In this document: positions 36,845 through 50,450 of the stretch, one piece after another
Numbering within the stretch: the first letter of the stretch is position 1
How the letters are laid out: the number at the start of each line of letters is the position of its first letter
Notes under the pieces: model-generated
The model's input: only the letters and a program-made list of their open reading frames with translations
The model's database searches: none
Told to the model about the DNA's origin: nothing
Program-made: the position numbers and the translations under genes
Assembly: GCA_022747635.1 (NCBI GenBank)
Contig: JAKTNV010000024.1
Location: 744,001 to 808,000 of the forward strand
From: Hetaerina americana
Lineage: Eukaryota > Arthropoda > Insecta > Odonata > Calopterygidae
Reading direction: 5' to 3'
Length of the DNA stretch: 64,000 bases

Positions 36845-37175
36845 CATAGTTTGACATTGTCAACGTTGTTCCTTATCAGATAATGTCGTAGTTTTAAAAG
36901 CGACTACCACAGTATTCATCAAGTGGTAGGCTGAATGATGAATAAACTTGCGCACCAAAATATTTATTATGTAAAAATTCAATAAAAATATTTAAGCAGA
37001 CCTACAGAGTTAAAGAGGCGTAAACTTAAAACTTAAAATAAACCTAAAGAAACTTAAAATTACCTAAAAAGATTAATGTAACCGTCATGCCTCATAGGTA
37101 AGCATTTTTATCATACCCATTAATGCAAGACTAGCTTGAATATGCCATCATGTAGGAAAACCAGAGTGAGGATAT
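36845..37175. other. no recognisable feature
   Basis: AT-rich sequence with short AACTTAAAA-type near-repeats at about 37020-37075 and nothing else that I recognise. Confidence 0.4.
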
Positions 37176-37177
37176 AT

Positions 37178-38420
37178 GAGGGTAATCAAAAAAGTGCTCG
37201 GATTGCAATAGAAATAAACGACTTACCTCAGTGAAACTTTTCTTATTTTTCAATGTAGCCTCCCTTTACACTAATGCACCTGTTCCAGATATATCCCAAT
37301 GTCTAAATGCCATCTCGAATATTAGATTCCTCAAGGCTAGCAAAATAACCGTAAGGTTCGGCTGTTAGTTCTTTGTTGGAAGAAAATCTCCATCCACATA
37401 AGAAAATTTTGAGTATGCAGAAGAAATCTGATGGAGACAAATCAGGCGAATAAGGCAAGTGTGGCAAAAGTTATTACCTTAGTTAAAGTACCATGGCAAT
37501 GTAACTTGTGTGAGGGCGTGCATTGTCTTGATGAAAGATTACTTTCTTCCTAACCGAATCTGTCTTTTTTTCGTGTATCTTTTGCTGTAGTTGGTTCAGG
37601 AGGTTAATGTAGCATTGTCCAGTAATTGTTTGACCAAAGGGAAGATAATCTATCAGCAGAACCCCTTTTGCATTCCATAAAACTGAAGTGTCAGCATTCC
37701 GACCTACCGTATTGCCTTTTCTTTCTTTGGTGGTGGTTAATCAATATGTTTCCACTGCTTTGACCACTGTTTTGTCTCTTGTGGTATAGTAGTGTATCCA
37801 AGTTCCAACTGTGGTCACAAGCAGGTGCAGAAAATCTTGTTGGTTGCTCTTGAAACGGGTTCAAACATTGTTCGAAAATTTATATTCTGATGCATTTGTG
37901 ATCCTGCGTCAAAAGTTTTCATATCCAATCCAACAGTTAAAATGTGATATACCCGTCCAGGCGGCATTTCTACGGCATCAATGACTACTCGCACTTTCAG
38001 GCGGCGATCCTCCATGATCTTTTTTGCACTTTCACAATAATTTCTGGGGTAGTGATCGACTACTACGTGGATCATCTAGTAAGCTGTCCTGACCAAACTC
38101 AAACTCATTTGTCCACTTAGCAACATGACTATGAAGAAGAAGAGTACCTTAGAGAGTTTTGAAAGTCGGCATAAATTTCCTTTGCTTCCACACCTTTCTT
38201 TACTAAGTATTTATTCACGGCTTGAATTTAATTTTTTCCATAGTCACAAATCACTATACGGAAACAGCAACGGATAGACGTCCGCACCATAGATTTCTTT
38301 CCATAGTACTGACACGTTACGTGTTTTCTCATTAAGGATTGATTATCTATTACTACGCGGGCAACTCATGACGTTGGCTGACGTCTAAAGGTGACTCCGG
38401 GAACATTTCTAACTACCCTC
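37178..38420 (-). mobile_element. mariner-like transposon, reverse orientation, inactive
   Basis: The left end reads GAGGGTAATCAAAAAAGTGC and the reverse complement of the right end GAGGGTAGTTAGAAATGTTC. These are imperfect terminal repeats sharing the GAGGGTA start and a later CGGA block. The length of about 1.24 kb is normal for mariner. It carries a minus-strand transposase pseudogene. The TA target duplication is not clean at either edge. Confidence 0.75.
37243..38241 (-). pseudogene. mariner-like transposase, multiple frameshifts
   Basis: The minus strand starts MEKIKFK (ATG at 38241) and continues through KWTNEFEFGQDSLLDDP and MEDRRLKVRVV (DNA-binding half). A WIHYYT block follows whose preceding Asp-Glu is disrupted. 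Then come a VLLIDYLPFGQTI block, HQDNARPHTS (second aspartate) and PYSPDLSPSDFF (third aspartate), followed by WRFSSNKEL. The C-terminus GGYIEK is followed by a stop at 37243-37245. The full length of about 333 codons is close to the family's usual 345. Frameshifts, in-frame stops and a rearranged segment between the second and third aspartates mean it is dead. Confidence 0.8.
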
Positions 38421-38561
38421 GTGTAGCGCTGAAAAATTTAATCATGCTCCTAGTTGGGTAAACTCTGAATCTAAGTATAATTTTTATCCATCTCAGAAGA
38501 TACTGATTCAGTATTTATGGAAAGAATTATTATATTATGCGTGTGTGTGTACATACATATC

Positions 38562-38694
38562 CGCTTGACATTCCCTTGTAAAAGTGTATATATATACGTA
38601 GTATTTACCGTTATTAAATATATTATTATATATGTAATAAAGGTAAATACTACAATGTACCAAAGAAATACTTTTACAACGGAATGTCAAGCGC
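38562..38694. repeat. foldback: imperfect inverted repeat with ~55-bp arms
   Basis: The left arm 38562-38616 contains CGCTTGACATTCC, TTGTAAAAGT and TAGTATTTACC. The right arm 38636-38694 contains their reverse complements in mirror order, with a few substitutions and a small insertion. The loop is about 20 AT-rich bases. It could be a small MITE or a hairpin left by a transposon. I saw no clear target duplication and no related copy in the window. Confidence 0.75.
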
Positions 38695-38699
38695 ACGGC

Positions 38700-39470
38700 C
38701 AAATCTGTGCTCGGGATATATTCATTAATGTTTCATGTAATGGAGGGTGCTTATTGCTAAGTTGTCTATCGTGTGATGTTAATTGCGAAGTCGAGTACGC
38801 AATCCAAATCGTATAGCATTTACAAGCCAACAATGCTGACTTATGTTAAAGACGAGAATCCTTCCATCTAACTAAAACACCAAACACGCAAGGCAGCCAA
38901 AGCATACGTCTACCTGTCTGTTAGGCATAAGGCTTATTTTTGGTGTCACTCAGATGAAGATCACACTTACAATAAGATAAATACTAATATTAAATAACAT
39001 TCATTAATCGAAAACATCCTTCCTACACATTCCTCATTGTTCATAACTGGGGCACAAATGACCACTGCCGCATGCCCCTTTGGAAGTCTTGCGTAGAATG
39101 GTATAGTTACAAGCATGAGATGCAAGCAACGCGTCATTATTATGACTTCCGAGGTTTAATTGAGGAGGCTTATTTCATACTTCCAAATAATGTGCAAAAT
39201 ACACTCGTAAACTGATATTAATGACCCTTTCGTCCTCATTGTCCCTCTCACCCGAAAGCATTAATGTATCATTATTGTCCGACGCTTTCAAGAGTCAGCA
39301 GAAATAAAAATGATCCACCAAGTTACAGCAAAAGTGCTGCAAAATGACTTTTTTTAGGCATGGCCCTGTTGCGGGCGAGGAAAAAGTATGGAAAACGACC
39401 TAACATTTCCCTTATGAGGAAACTACGTCGGCAATGATGAGCTTCTGACGTGAAATGGTATGAGACTTTA
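38700..39470. other. no recognisable gene
   Basis: Mixed-composition sequence with short frames only. The 99-codon frame that begins at 38517 runs across the foldback and is not convincing as a gene. Confidence 0.4.
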
Positions 39471-39476
39471 CTCTCT

Positions 39477-39735
39477 GCACATACATTTCCCCGTCTTTCT
39501 CAGACTAATTGACTTTTATCTCGCCAAGGGAGGTAGGAGATATTATTTATGGCATAGCTCACATTTTTCAAAACAGTATTAAAAATACTCCTCCGTTGTA
39601 CTCCCAGCACGTACATTTTCTTGTCGTGTTCAGACTAATTACCTTTCACTAGTTGAGGGAGGTAGGAAATATTATACATAGCATAGCTCACATTAAAAAA
39701 ATAGAATTAAAAATACCACCGCGTGGCCCTTCGAA
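39477..39735. repeat. tandem duplication, two diverged ~130-bp units
   Basis: Unit 1 (39477-39606) and unit 2 (39607 to about 39735) share GCAC-TACATTT, TTCAGACTAATT, GGGAGGTAGGA-ATATTAT, GCATAGCTCACATT and ATTAAAAATAC in the same order and at the same spacing. Substitutions and small indels separate them, so the duplication is not recent. Neither unit encodes protein and the function is unknown. Confidence 0.8.
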
Positions 39736-39739
39736 TGGC

Positions 39740-42700
39740 AAGATGGGAATTTCTATTCAAGAAACTTTTGTGCCAACAACCGGAAAATATATTTTATAGT
39801 TTAGGTGACTCAGACATGAATTTTTTAAATAATATATTTCCATAGGCAACTGAGTAATACGATGAAAATTTGCAATAGGCATTCTCAAACTACTTCTATT
39901 TAATGCATATTGCATATGCCTGAGAGCTCTGAGTAAACTGTGGCAATATCTTAATATGTATTTTGAAATTCTTTGGAGAATTCACATGCAATATGTTCAC
40001 TTTGAAGGTTAATATCTCAAAGTACCACTCGTATTTCATAAAGATGAGTAATTAAGTTTCCGGCAGTTAAAAGGTATCTAACAAAAAAAGGTGCTTCTTT
40101 GACATTCATGACCCCTTAATTTCCATTCGACTGATAATACACACAATCAACTTATTTTCGGTGAAAACATTTAATGAAGCTATCCCTAATTAAATATTAT
40201 GTGATATTTTGATGATAACCAAAGGTTTATGCAAAATTAATATCACTTAATTGTGAAAATTCCACGAGCAAGGCAGCCTATAAATTATTCAGAGAATTTA
40301 AATTTTTATGGAAGCCTTAAAATTTTTAATATTTAATACTTCGCTCGGCAGGTGATATCTATAATTTAACCTGATCCAGGTTCTTAAACAGGCTCCATAG
40401 GCAAGACTATTTAGATCTGCTCCACAATTACAACATAACATTCTTATAAAAACCTGCCGTACTAATTTGCATGGGCAGTGCAAGAATTGGGGGTGGCATA
40501 GAAGTAACCAAGGTCTAAGGCTATGAAATGAAACTCATGCAATTAAAGTTTTCAATTGACTGTATCACGATCGTGATGTGATAACCTTTGTGCTACTCGA
40601 CTGCGAGCAACCTGGTAAAAAATGGGAGTGGAATCGAATCATCGAAATAAAGATGTGACAACCAGAAGCTTCTAACTCTAACCACAGGGCAATGTCGCGG
40701 TTCCTCCAAATAATGTCTTCTATTTTTTGGAGAATATGCGAGGGTACATGCATACAAGAAAATAAGGTGAAGGATCTGAGATGTTTTAGTACATCAATCA
40801 TACATTTTTCTCCTCTTCTGTAGTCAAGCTAATTAAATTACCTTATTTATTTGATCATTTTTCCATAGGGGGGAAGCCTGGGTTTTATTTGAAAAAATGA
40901 CTGCATTAAAACTACATCATTACTCCGAAGTCTTGGAAATTGAATCCTAATGAAATGGGCTGCTTCGAATAAATCACTCGTTTCCGGGACACATATTAGC
41001 CGATATTTTCTAATCATGGGAGAGGAGATTCGCGCAGGACCGTAAGAGAGGGCGTTTTCCCACGCGGCCGGTTCATCCGTTGCTTGCGGTTGCCCGGAAT
41101 GTTGCCAACGAACCAACTCCTACCCCGTCTAAATACTTTGACCGAGACGAAAGAAATCCCAGAAGTCAATAAATTTCGCGGACCCTCAACTCCGGCAATT
41201 TATAGGTAACAGCCTGGAAGAGGGTATGTCGGGTGGAGGGAGACGGGAGGGGAGGGGAGTAAGCGGCGGGGAGGTCTTAGATAGCAAGATTAGATAGGAG
41301 AAGGTTAAGACAGCGGAGCCGTGAGAATGCTAATGCAAAACGACCGCCCTGCCCAGAAGGTTCGAGATATCTCCGTGCGGGTTTTCTAAAGGCCCAGGAA
41401 TTTGAATATTTCTTCGCCTTGGAAAAAATATCTACCCCTTTCTCCTTTTCATAGCCTTCTCCTTTGGTCCTTGAGAAAAGAAAAACCGCAAGAGAGCGAC
41501 TTATTTGAGAATGAGTATTAGAGCGGTGAGAGTTCAAATCGTCGCAGGGACGAGGGGTACAATTGTGTGAATTGGGTTCGCGACGAATTTGGTTGAAACG
41601 CGACACGCATGTTAGGATTGACGAGTCGTAATAAGAATGACGACGATTTATAGAAACGGAAACAGTGGTACCAAAAATGGTATTCTACTTTGCGATATTC
41701 CAAAGTAATTTTCTCTCACTCCATTAATTTGGCTATTGGATTTTCTGTTTTCATTTTTGCTGAAGTCTTACAACTAATTGCACGTGAAATGACATGCATC
41801 GATCTTACCATGAGGCGGTGAATTTGAAAAATAAGAGATAATTGGTCAAAGAATTAACCTGAAATGGAGAAGAATGGAAGACTGCGTCATAAATTTTCGT
41901 AATACGAGTGAGTAACCATGATGAATGTCAACCGCAGAGTAACCATGCCATTACTAGAATGTTAACCCGTGATTTTTATGCCTCCCTTGACCTTTAATAG
42001 GGTTTTTTGTACCTACCAGATCGACCTATAATTGGAGTTGTTTTTTTTCAATCTCCTCCGTAATTTTCCTCGTTTTCCTCCATGTGATGGTTCAGTTCAT
42101 TTGTGAAAGTCAAAATTAACCATCCAGTTCTGTCAGTACCCATGACATACAAATTTATAGTTAAGTGTATCCATGACATGTAAATGTATATTCATATTAA
42201 ATAATCTTTTTTAATAAGACTAAAATTTAAAAAAAATATCAAATATTTTTACAAAATCACAGGTTTCAACCGGTCTTTGGTAATTAGGAATGAAGAGAAG
42301 GGAGGTCTAGAAAAAGCATCCGATCCATCTCCGTTAGGGTTTAAAGTGGTGTAATCGCCGGACTCTGCGGCAAATGAGAAAAAGTAGGCTAAGATAGAGA
42401 AGTAATCTGGTGGATTGAAAGTAAAAGAAAAAGCCAAGTCAGGACCCACCACTCCCACTCCCAAATCCCCAATCCCCCCAGCCATTCGGATGGATTTCGA
42501 GGGATATGAGGGATGAAGGAGGGGAGAAATTAAGAGGAGCGAGACGGAAAAGTCGATGCTAACTTCCTCCTTCCCCCTCACCTATTTTTTCCCCGCAGTC
42601 CCTCTCCAACATTTTCACAACCCTTCTCACTTCCTCCTCTCTCCCACCCCAAAGCCTTTATTTTCTCCTCTCCTCCGTCCGTCTGCGACACGCAGCCCCC

Positions 42701-45700
42701 TATCACTTTCATTGGAACAGGAAAAAAATATCCATCAACATAAAAATACAGCAGCGAGAGATAGACGAGTGACAGAGAGGGGAGTGGAGATAGAGCGAAA
42801 GATGGAAAGAAAAATTCGGTGAGCCTTGGAAGAAAAAAAAATAAAAATTACTTCCATCCGAAAAAAATGAGCCGAAGGTTCCACCTTTTGCCGGAGAGTG
42901 TAAAGGATGGATGACGACGTAGGGTGAGGGGGCAAGACGAAGAAGAAAGAAGGGAAGATAGGGGAGATTGGAGAGAGTCTGGGAAGGGAAAGCATGAGAG
43001 GAGGCGTGGGCCGGTCATTCGGGAGCTGGAAAGAAGATCCATTGCGCGTGGAGGAAAATAAAAGCGGGGGAAAAATACATAAAAACGGCTGAGGGGGTGG
43101 GTTTGAGCGTGAAGTCGTGGTGGTGTGGGGGTGAGAGGATGGCCGAGGGTGAATGAGAGTGTTTGTGTGGATCGGCGGGTGAGGAAAAAGGGAGGTTTTT
43201 CGAGACGGGCGAAAACAAGAGAGGGACGTCGAGCCGGTCTCAACCTTTAAGGAAATAAAAATAGGTAGATGGAAGAGGTAGGAATGGAATGTGGGGTGGT
43301 GTGAGTGTGGGTGTTGGAGGAGGATGAAGAGGAATGATTTTGATCGTTAAGGGATTATTTGCGTTGTATTTCAGCGGGCTTTGTCCGGAGGGGGGGGGAT
43401 TTTCTCGCGTCTGGAGAAAAAAGGGGTGGTAAAGATAAGGAGAGGAGTCGGGCAGAGTGTTATTCGGTTGAGCCCTTCCCTCTCTCTATCTCTCCTTTCC
43501 TCTCCCTCTCTTTCTCACATACTCGCACATAAGAGAAGTTGCCCAGATGTTGGATCGCTTATCGAAAATTACTCTTCCTTGCCACGGAGGAGAGAAATTT
43601 ACATTTCGGCAACTTTTGTCCCTCTTAGGTTAAAATCTTATATGAATATGTCTTGTACGTGGATTACAAAATAGAAGAGGAGAAAAAGAGAATAGGAGAT
43701 GAGAGAAAAAAAGAGAGGAGAGCTTGCTTTTTTCCGTAATCTCAATTTACATGTATACCATTTTAGCATGTTACTCGAAGAGGCTTTCCTTTTCCCGTAT
43801 CCCCCTAAAGCATCCGATATGAGGCAATATGTATTCTGTTTTTATGCGGTTCCTTCCTCCACACCGGGAGGAGAGGCGTAGTTATCATGAAAACTATGCT
43901 GGAATAACATTTGATTTGAGACGTACCCTCCGCTTTTCTACTTCCGATTCCTTAGAGAAGGATTTGCATGAGAATCGCTTACCTCCTTCACAAACCCTCC
44001 GTGAATTACATTAGAAGAGAACTATGAGCTACATAAGATACATCCTGAATTTGAAACGATTTAATACGTTCAAACTTAATGCACAAAATTATCTTATTCA
44101 AAGTTTATACGCCATTTGAAATAAATAATGACGTAATTATTAAATTACTAAATGTTTTGCTATTATTTCATGTCACTGAAATTTAAATCAACGCCATTGA
44201 ATTAGCAATACTATAAATATTATAGTTTGAGTTTGAAATAATAATTTGAAACGAGTGTACATCTGTAGGTAAATTCAAATACTTAAATGGGTTTACTTTA
44301 ATTTTTTATATTTGACCATCAATTTTTATTTTTATATTTTCCGTTCTATTCCAAGGTTTCAAAATATTTTTCCTCTATCTTATGTAAAATTAATTGATTC
44401 ACACCGAGGGAGGAATTATATATTTTTCGTAAATTTTACTATATGTTTATTTCTGATAGTATTCCTAACTACTGTAATCATTCTAAAAGTTTAAATAATT
44501 AAAAATCAGTATTTCAAATCTGCAAGATGAATTTTGCGATCTTTTATAATGATATGTGAAAGCGAATTGAAAAAATACATAAATATTTAAAACATTTAAA
44601 GATTGAGTTTTTAATTATAGTTTTTAGCTGTAAATGATTTTCAAAAGTGATTCGTTTTCTTAACATATGTAGTTCAGATTTCTCAAGTAAACACTTAAAA
44701 AACCTATCTAAAAATGCTTTGGATGGAGCCTCTTTTCTGAAAAGTCACTGGTTGAGTTTATTCGTAGCGAGTCAAAAAATATCCCAGTCCAGGAAATTTT
44801 ATATGACGATCGCAATACGATCAAATGAAACTAAATTTGAAGGCATATTCTTTCTGAATATATATAGAATTGTTTGGATTATATTTAAATATTTTAAATT
44901 TTTACAGATAAAATTGCCCAATAATGTTGGTTTAAAATAAAATAAATAATGTTTTTGGACTGAATAAATTTATGGATACCCTTTCCTCTGTAATGATTAC
45001 TTGTCAATTTATTTGACCCTACCGTCAGCATTTTAAATTCATGAGTTCAGAATAACAACAAATTTATCATTAAACTTTTATGTTCGGAATCTGAGAAGTC
45101 ATTAATTATGTAAATATAAAATTATCATATTAATTTCACTAACAGCAAACAAAATATTGAACAGATATTCTTCAAGAGCCAAGTCTCTCAATTTCGACAA
45201 TTTATTTCACTGTCACATATTCCCCTGTTTAATTTCAGATCGACGATTGAACCTTTTACTCTTAATCTCGTTCCAATTTATTTTTATTTAGCATTAGTTG
45301 TTAATGATTAAGTTTCCAATCATAACAAACTAATAGTAATTTATTTGCTACAGAAGGATTTTCAAAATTACATGATATGTTAGAGTACGAGTATAAAGAG
45401 CGTAGTAGAGGATTAATATGAATTATTAGTAAGGAAAAGGCTTCGCAAGATAGCAGCAACTCAGGCGAATCAGGAAAGTCAGAGAAAATTTCAGGGCATT
45501 TGTTATGTGTCAAAGAAAGCAATCAGAGAAAAAAAAACAGGAAGCAGGTGAAAAAACTCTCGCAATTTTTTAGAGTGACAAAAAAGTCGTCGAAAAAGCT
45601 CTGTAACACGATGCCCGGAAGCACACGGTCGTCTGCTCAAATATTTCCATTCCAGTTTCATTTTCCCCCGTTGCACAGTTTCCTCTCCTTTCTCGCTTCT

Positions 45701-45970
45701 ACACATTTTCTTTTTCTATCCTTTAGTTCACCCTCTATCCCTGAATTCTCTCTTTTACTTGCACAGGCTCTTCACCGGGTGACCTCCGAAGTGTACGCTT
45801 AATATCATGACATTGAATTTACGCCAGCCATTTGAATGATGCCTTGAGCACAAAGGTCATATCAGACTATCCACGGGGTCAACGTTTGCTTCAGACCAAC
45901 TTCATTGTTAGTCGGACCAGTTTCCATTCTGTAAAGCAATAAAACTTATTATCTGGAAGTACTTACATGG
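39740..45970. other. no recognisable gene; one GC-rich block
   Basis: Most of the stretch is AT-rich. At about 42440-43530 there is a GC-rich block: CT-rich on the plus strand at 42560-42720, then GA-rich to about 43450, with frames of up to 131 codons that are low complexity. At 40590-40720 the minus strand has degenerate tRNA box A- and box B-like sequences (GGTTAGAG and GATTCGATTCC) without a foldable cloverleaf. No exon or repeat end is supported. Confidence 0.35.
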
Positions 45971-45973
45971 CAA

Positions 45974-46113
45974 CAAATTCAAAGAAATTTGGGAGACATC
46001 GCGACAGTAACTTAACAAGGTCATCCGCTAATTTGCATTAAAGTGAAACAAATTAAAAGTGTAAAAATCATTTATCCCGGTCAAAGCAAATGATTTTTAC
46101 ACTTTTAAATTAA
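45974..46113 (-). mobile_element. second copy of the SINE body, foldback form
   Basis: Positions 45974-46073 match the inverted body B' of the 27161 composite (shared CAAATTC, GACAGTAAC or AACAGTAAC, GTCATCCGCTAAT, GTAAAAATCATT), with many substitutions. After a 14-base loop, 46088-46111 reads back the start of B in the opposite direction. The arms 46050-46073 and 46088-46111 pair at 23 of 24 positions. Between them, CCCGGTCAAAGC corresponds to the end of the tRNA-like head. This is an older copy of the same family with the same head-to-head inversion. No target duplication was recognised. Confidence 0.7.
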
Positions 46114-46114
46114 A

Positions 46115-49100
46115 TATAGTAATTATGATAATAGTTCAGCATGAATCACCGTTCAACATTAGATGAGTGAGTGATCGAATATTTTAACACAAAGGGATGC
46201 ATTCAATTTTAATACATATCAATAAAATAATTAGATATTTAGCAAGGATAGAGGTATTTAAATTTTAGAACTGTTTTTTGACTATCCTCAGTTCCAACAT
46301 TGCTTTAGCCATGTCTTAGATGCAAATCTCTCATTCATTTATATCAAAGTTATCGCTATTCATTTTCCTCACGCAATAATTTTATTATATTTGGCTCAAT
46401 TTCCAATACGCTATGGATGGTAAGGAATACTAGTAGCTTCAATGGCTTATTAGCGTACGTAAATCACGAGCATAGCTAAATAAAGATCTAAGTTCAGCTA
46501 TTTATTTAAATATTTAATTTTCTCGGTACATTCTGATGATATTATGAGAAAAAAGTATTTCTTCACTGTCACTCCATACCCATAGCCACTAATATTATGC
46601 TAACATTTGGTAATATATAAATATGGCATTGTTTTAATTTAATATCTTGCTTTTAACTTTTCTTGTCTTGATTTCTGAACACGACTTCCACATTTATCAA
46701 CATTTCACGGCTTCATTCAGGTGCAATGTTTCCTTAACCAATTTGTTGATGAAAAAATTGTGTTCATCTGGTGATTACTCAAGCTACTACATCGGTCATT
46801 TCTTTGTTATCGATCGAGGATTTCATACTAGTACTTAAAATTTTTCAAGAAATTTGGAATTATTAGTCGGAAAATCAGAAATATTGGGAAAATTAAAGAT
46901 TATTTAAAAAAAATGTTTGAGCCCTCTCCAGTGAAAATAGCGAATTAAACGTAATTAAAAAAACTTAAGTTTCCCTGAAGTTTAGCGTAGAGATCAACTT
47001 TGTGGAATTCCATCAAAATGTAGACAAAAATAAAATTATTGAGCTAATTTTTTCACTGAAATTTTACTCAGTAGTTTTACTTCTGGAAAATGCCATCTAT
47101 TTCTGCAGATTAGACTTGTATAAGTCTAACGTGCTATGTGTTTGTGTGCTTGCGTGCGTGAAGGGTCAATAGCCACACTTCCATTCTTATACGTTTTCTG
47201 AGCAACCCCTAAAGAAATACAAAAACTAATTTTAGCCAAATATACTAATCCACTTCCTCCCGACAAAATATATTTTTTGAAATCATTGAATGTATTCCAA
47301 CGGAAAATATTTGCCTGATTTTACATTTGTGTGTAGTGCTTTGATAAATGATTTCATTTTTTTTAAATCGAATCGAAATAATTAAAAAATCCTTTTCTAT
47401 GAGAAGTGCTTCTTTTATTTTATTTTATAGACATTTCTACCCCTAATTTATCATTTAAAATGAATGCATTTTTACTATTGTTTCATAATTAGTCGGAGCA
47501 GATTGCTAATTTAAGGATTGAATAATAGCAGCTGCCCATACTACCTTATTCCTGCATATCTTTTTGTTCTTTCACAGTTTCTTACGAAAGCCTGCCATCA
47601 TTTTTTTCTTGTAATTTATCGTTGATATTCCCTTCCAGGAATCCTTTCATACCTTAATGAGTTATCATTCAGTGTGCCTTAAAACTTGCTTTAGAAAGCG
47701 TCTAATTTATTCTGCTAAGGTTTTCGAACGATATTCGAATATAAAGAAAAAAACCCACTGATATGAAAGTGAAGGACTCTCTAAAAAGTTTCTTTCATTA
47801 CCATCGGGAGATAGACACAAGCATATTTCGTTTCCCCCTCATCCAGCACAACTTGGCATCCTCGAGGACTATGTGCCCACCTCTACCGAGCGGTGAAGGA
47901 TACATGGGGAGAAAAGAGGGGATGAGATTTTGATTTCCAGAGTTTCAACGCGAATCTAAGTATCTATTTTCCATTCTATCCTTTTGCCTCTCCTTCGTGC
48001 GCCTCCTATCACATTTTTCTATACTTTTCCTCTCCCGTCCCTCATATCCTAACAACTCTCAGTGTTACCCAGTGACCGACAGAGGGGGACGACGAAGGCG
48101 CGTGGGAGTGGGAGAAGGGAGAGGAGGAGAAACAGAGAACATCAAAAATGTCGATCTTCGAAAAATTCGAGAACTAAAACTTTTGTGCAGGAAACGGTTT
48201 ATTGGAAGAGGCAAAAATTCTAAACTCCCCTTTACCACCACCCTCTGTTCCTCAAACTCCACTTTCCCCCCAAAACAAACCCTCCTACCTTCCACCCATT
48301 CACTTCCCTCGCCCTCTCTCCCCATTTCTCCCCCTGCTCACCACCACCAGAATCCTGGGCCTCCCGTTCGGGTAGAACACGGCCTTGTGCAGGGAAGGAA
48401 CAACATCTTCCCCAACCTCCGCCTTTGCTCCCTCCCCCCGTCGTCCCCGCCTTTAATCCCTCACCCCTCCTCGTGACGAAGAGATTTTAATCCCTTCCGT
48501 GCGATTTGTGGAAGAAAAAAAAAGGATTTGGGTGGGGTGAGAGAGGGTTTCGGGTCGGAACTTATTCTTTTTTTTTTCCTTTTGCAAGCGACGGGATGGA
48601 GTTTTTATGGAAACTTGGGAAGGGATTGGGGAGGGAGTGGTTTGAAAGGAGAGGGTAGGAGAAATATGATTAAATTGAATGATGGGTGGAAGAATGGTCC
48701 CCGTGGATGCTCCCGACTCCTCCGACCTTCAAAAAACCCTGAGGATCAACCTTTTGAGTGATACGGTGGGGGAGGGAGAGGTTTGGGGGGGGGATGTTTG
48801 AGGGAGAAGTGGAAGGAAGAGAGTGATGGAGGTTAACGACAGGAAATTCCATTCTCTATAAATTATGCACGAATTAATTCAAAACGCCAAGGCGGCTCCC
48901 GATTACTTGCCAAACGTTCGCATTGGAACGGTAAGAGTTGAAAGCTTGAAAAGGTCTGACTGTTGGTTGAGAGGATAAGTTATCGGGAGAGAGTGGAGGA
49001 GCGAGAGGAGCAGACGTTTGAACACCGTATTCTCATTGAGCTTATATTCGTGGGCCAGGGGAAGGAATGGGGGTGTAAATTAAGACTACTTAGCGGCTCT

Positions 49101-50448
49101 GCGAACCGTGGGACCCAGTCGAAGCAGTCACAGGGTAACAATAGGCATCACTTTTAATTCATTAGAAAACTGATAATCCTGTTGAATTGCTCAAATTGCA
49201 ATTAAAGAGATTCGAAATGAATACGGAGTTCGTCTTGGTTTGGTAGAGTGCTTTGCTGCAGTCGCCTGCACGCTCTATTCCTCGCAAATCTAAGGCTCCA
49301 AATCAAACTAAAATCGACATTTGGCTAATCTTTTATGAATTCCTCATCCACTTAAACGAGACTCGCTCTCACACGTACAAGTTTCAAAACAAGTGTCGTT
49401 TGATCTGGTCTGTTTTTTAAGAGTACTGTTCGAAGCTTCTATTAAAACTAATTTCTTTAGATTAAATACAATAGGAGAAAGTTCTCTAGACAAATCCGAG
49501 ACTGATTGAATAGAAGTTTATAAATACTTGATAGAAGCCAGATGAAAGACTTCTCCTGCAATAAAGTGTTATAGAAACAATTTTTTTATAGTCTTCTTGG
49601 ATGAGTTTGAATACATTTTACTAGGAATCAATATTTCAGGGCTTACTTTCGGGATGATTATCTCCAAAAGCATTACATTCGTTCCAGATTAATCTCTTAA
49701 TAGTCAAAGGTACTCGTTACAAAGCTCAGTTTCTGCAGAGAACTTAGTTCGATTAGGACTTAGATCTAATTAATCAATATTTCACTTAAGATTCTTCATA
49801 ATCTTCATGATTTAATAACATACTATAGGTCTAAAATACATTACAAAATTTATGAGGTCAATAAAAAGTTGGTGTTATGATTCGACAAGATGGGCTGTAT
49901 TTTATAACTGGTTAGCCCTTTCAAGATAAAGATAGGTTTTATGCATTCATTGCCACAAAGATTCCTCGACACAGTATGATTTGTAACAGGTATTAATTTT
50001 TATCGATTTTTGATCAATGATTCTTTCATAACTTTCATAGCCATAAGTTGGGGTTTATATTTTGAAACTCATATACAAATTTGGTACACGGTTATAGTAG
50101 CAGATAAAATACTTTTCGCCAGTAGTTATATTTAGAGTAGCAAGACTAATTTTTTGACAGATTGCAGAATTGAGTCATTAGTGATTCTAAAACAGTTCCA
50201 GAATCAGTAGGAACGAAAATTAGTTTCTGTGATAATGATAGGAATGTTGGTACATATTTTTCAACGTTATCTCAAAGCATTTCCCAAAAAATAAAACAAT
50301 TTTGTTCAATCCGTCCAACATACTGAAATTATAATCAACTCTAGAAAAATAAATATTAAAAACTTGGATCTTTTCGCTGAATTGATTTCGTTCAAATCTA
50401 TTTCAATAATACGAGCACGATGCGTTTAACGGGAATATACGTGTGCTG
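46115..50448. other. no recognisable gene; one GC-rich block
   Basis: A GC-rich block at about 47960-48830 alternates CT-rich and GA-rich stretches. Frames there are low complexity. The rest, including 49150-50440, is AT-rich and I recognise nothing in it. Confidence 0.4.
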
Positions 50449-50450
50449 TA

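Noticed and set aside
40590..40720. A tRNA-derived SINE on the minus strand
   Set aside because: Only box A- and box B-like strings are visible. The arms do not pair and no second copy is present.
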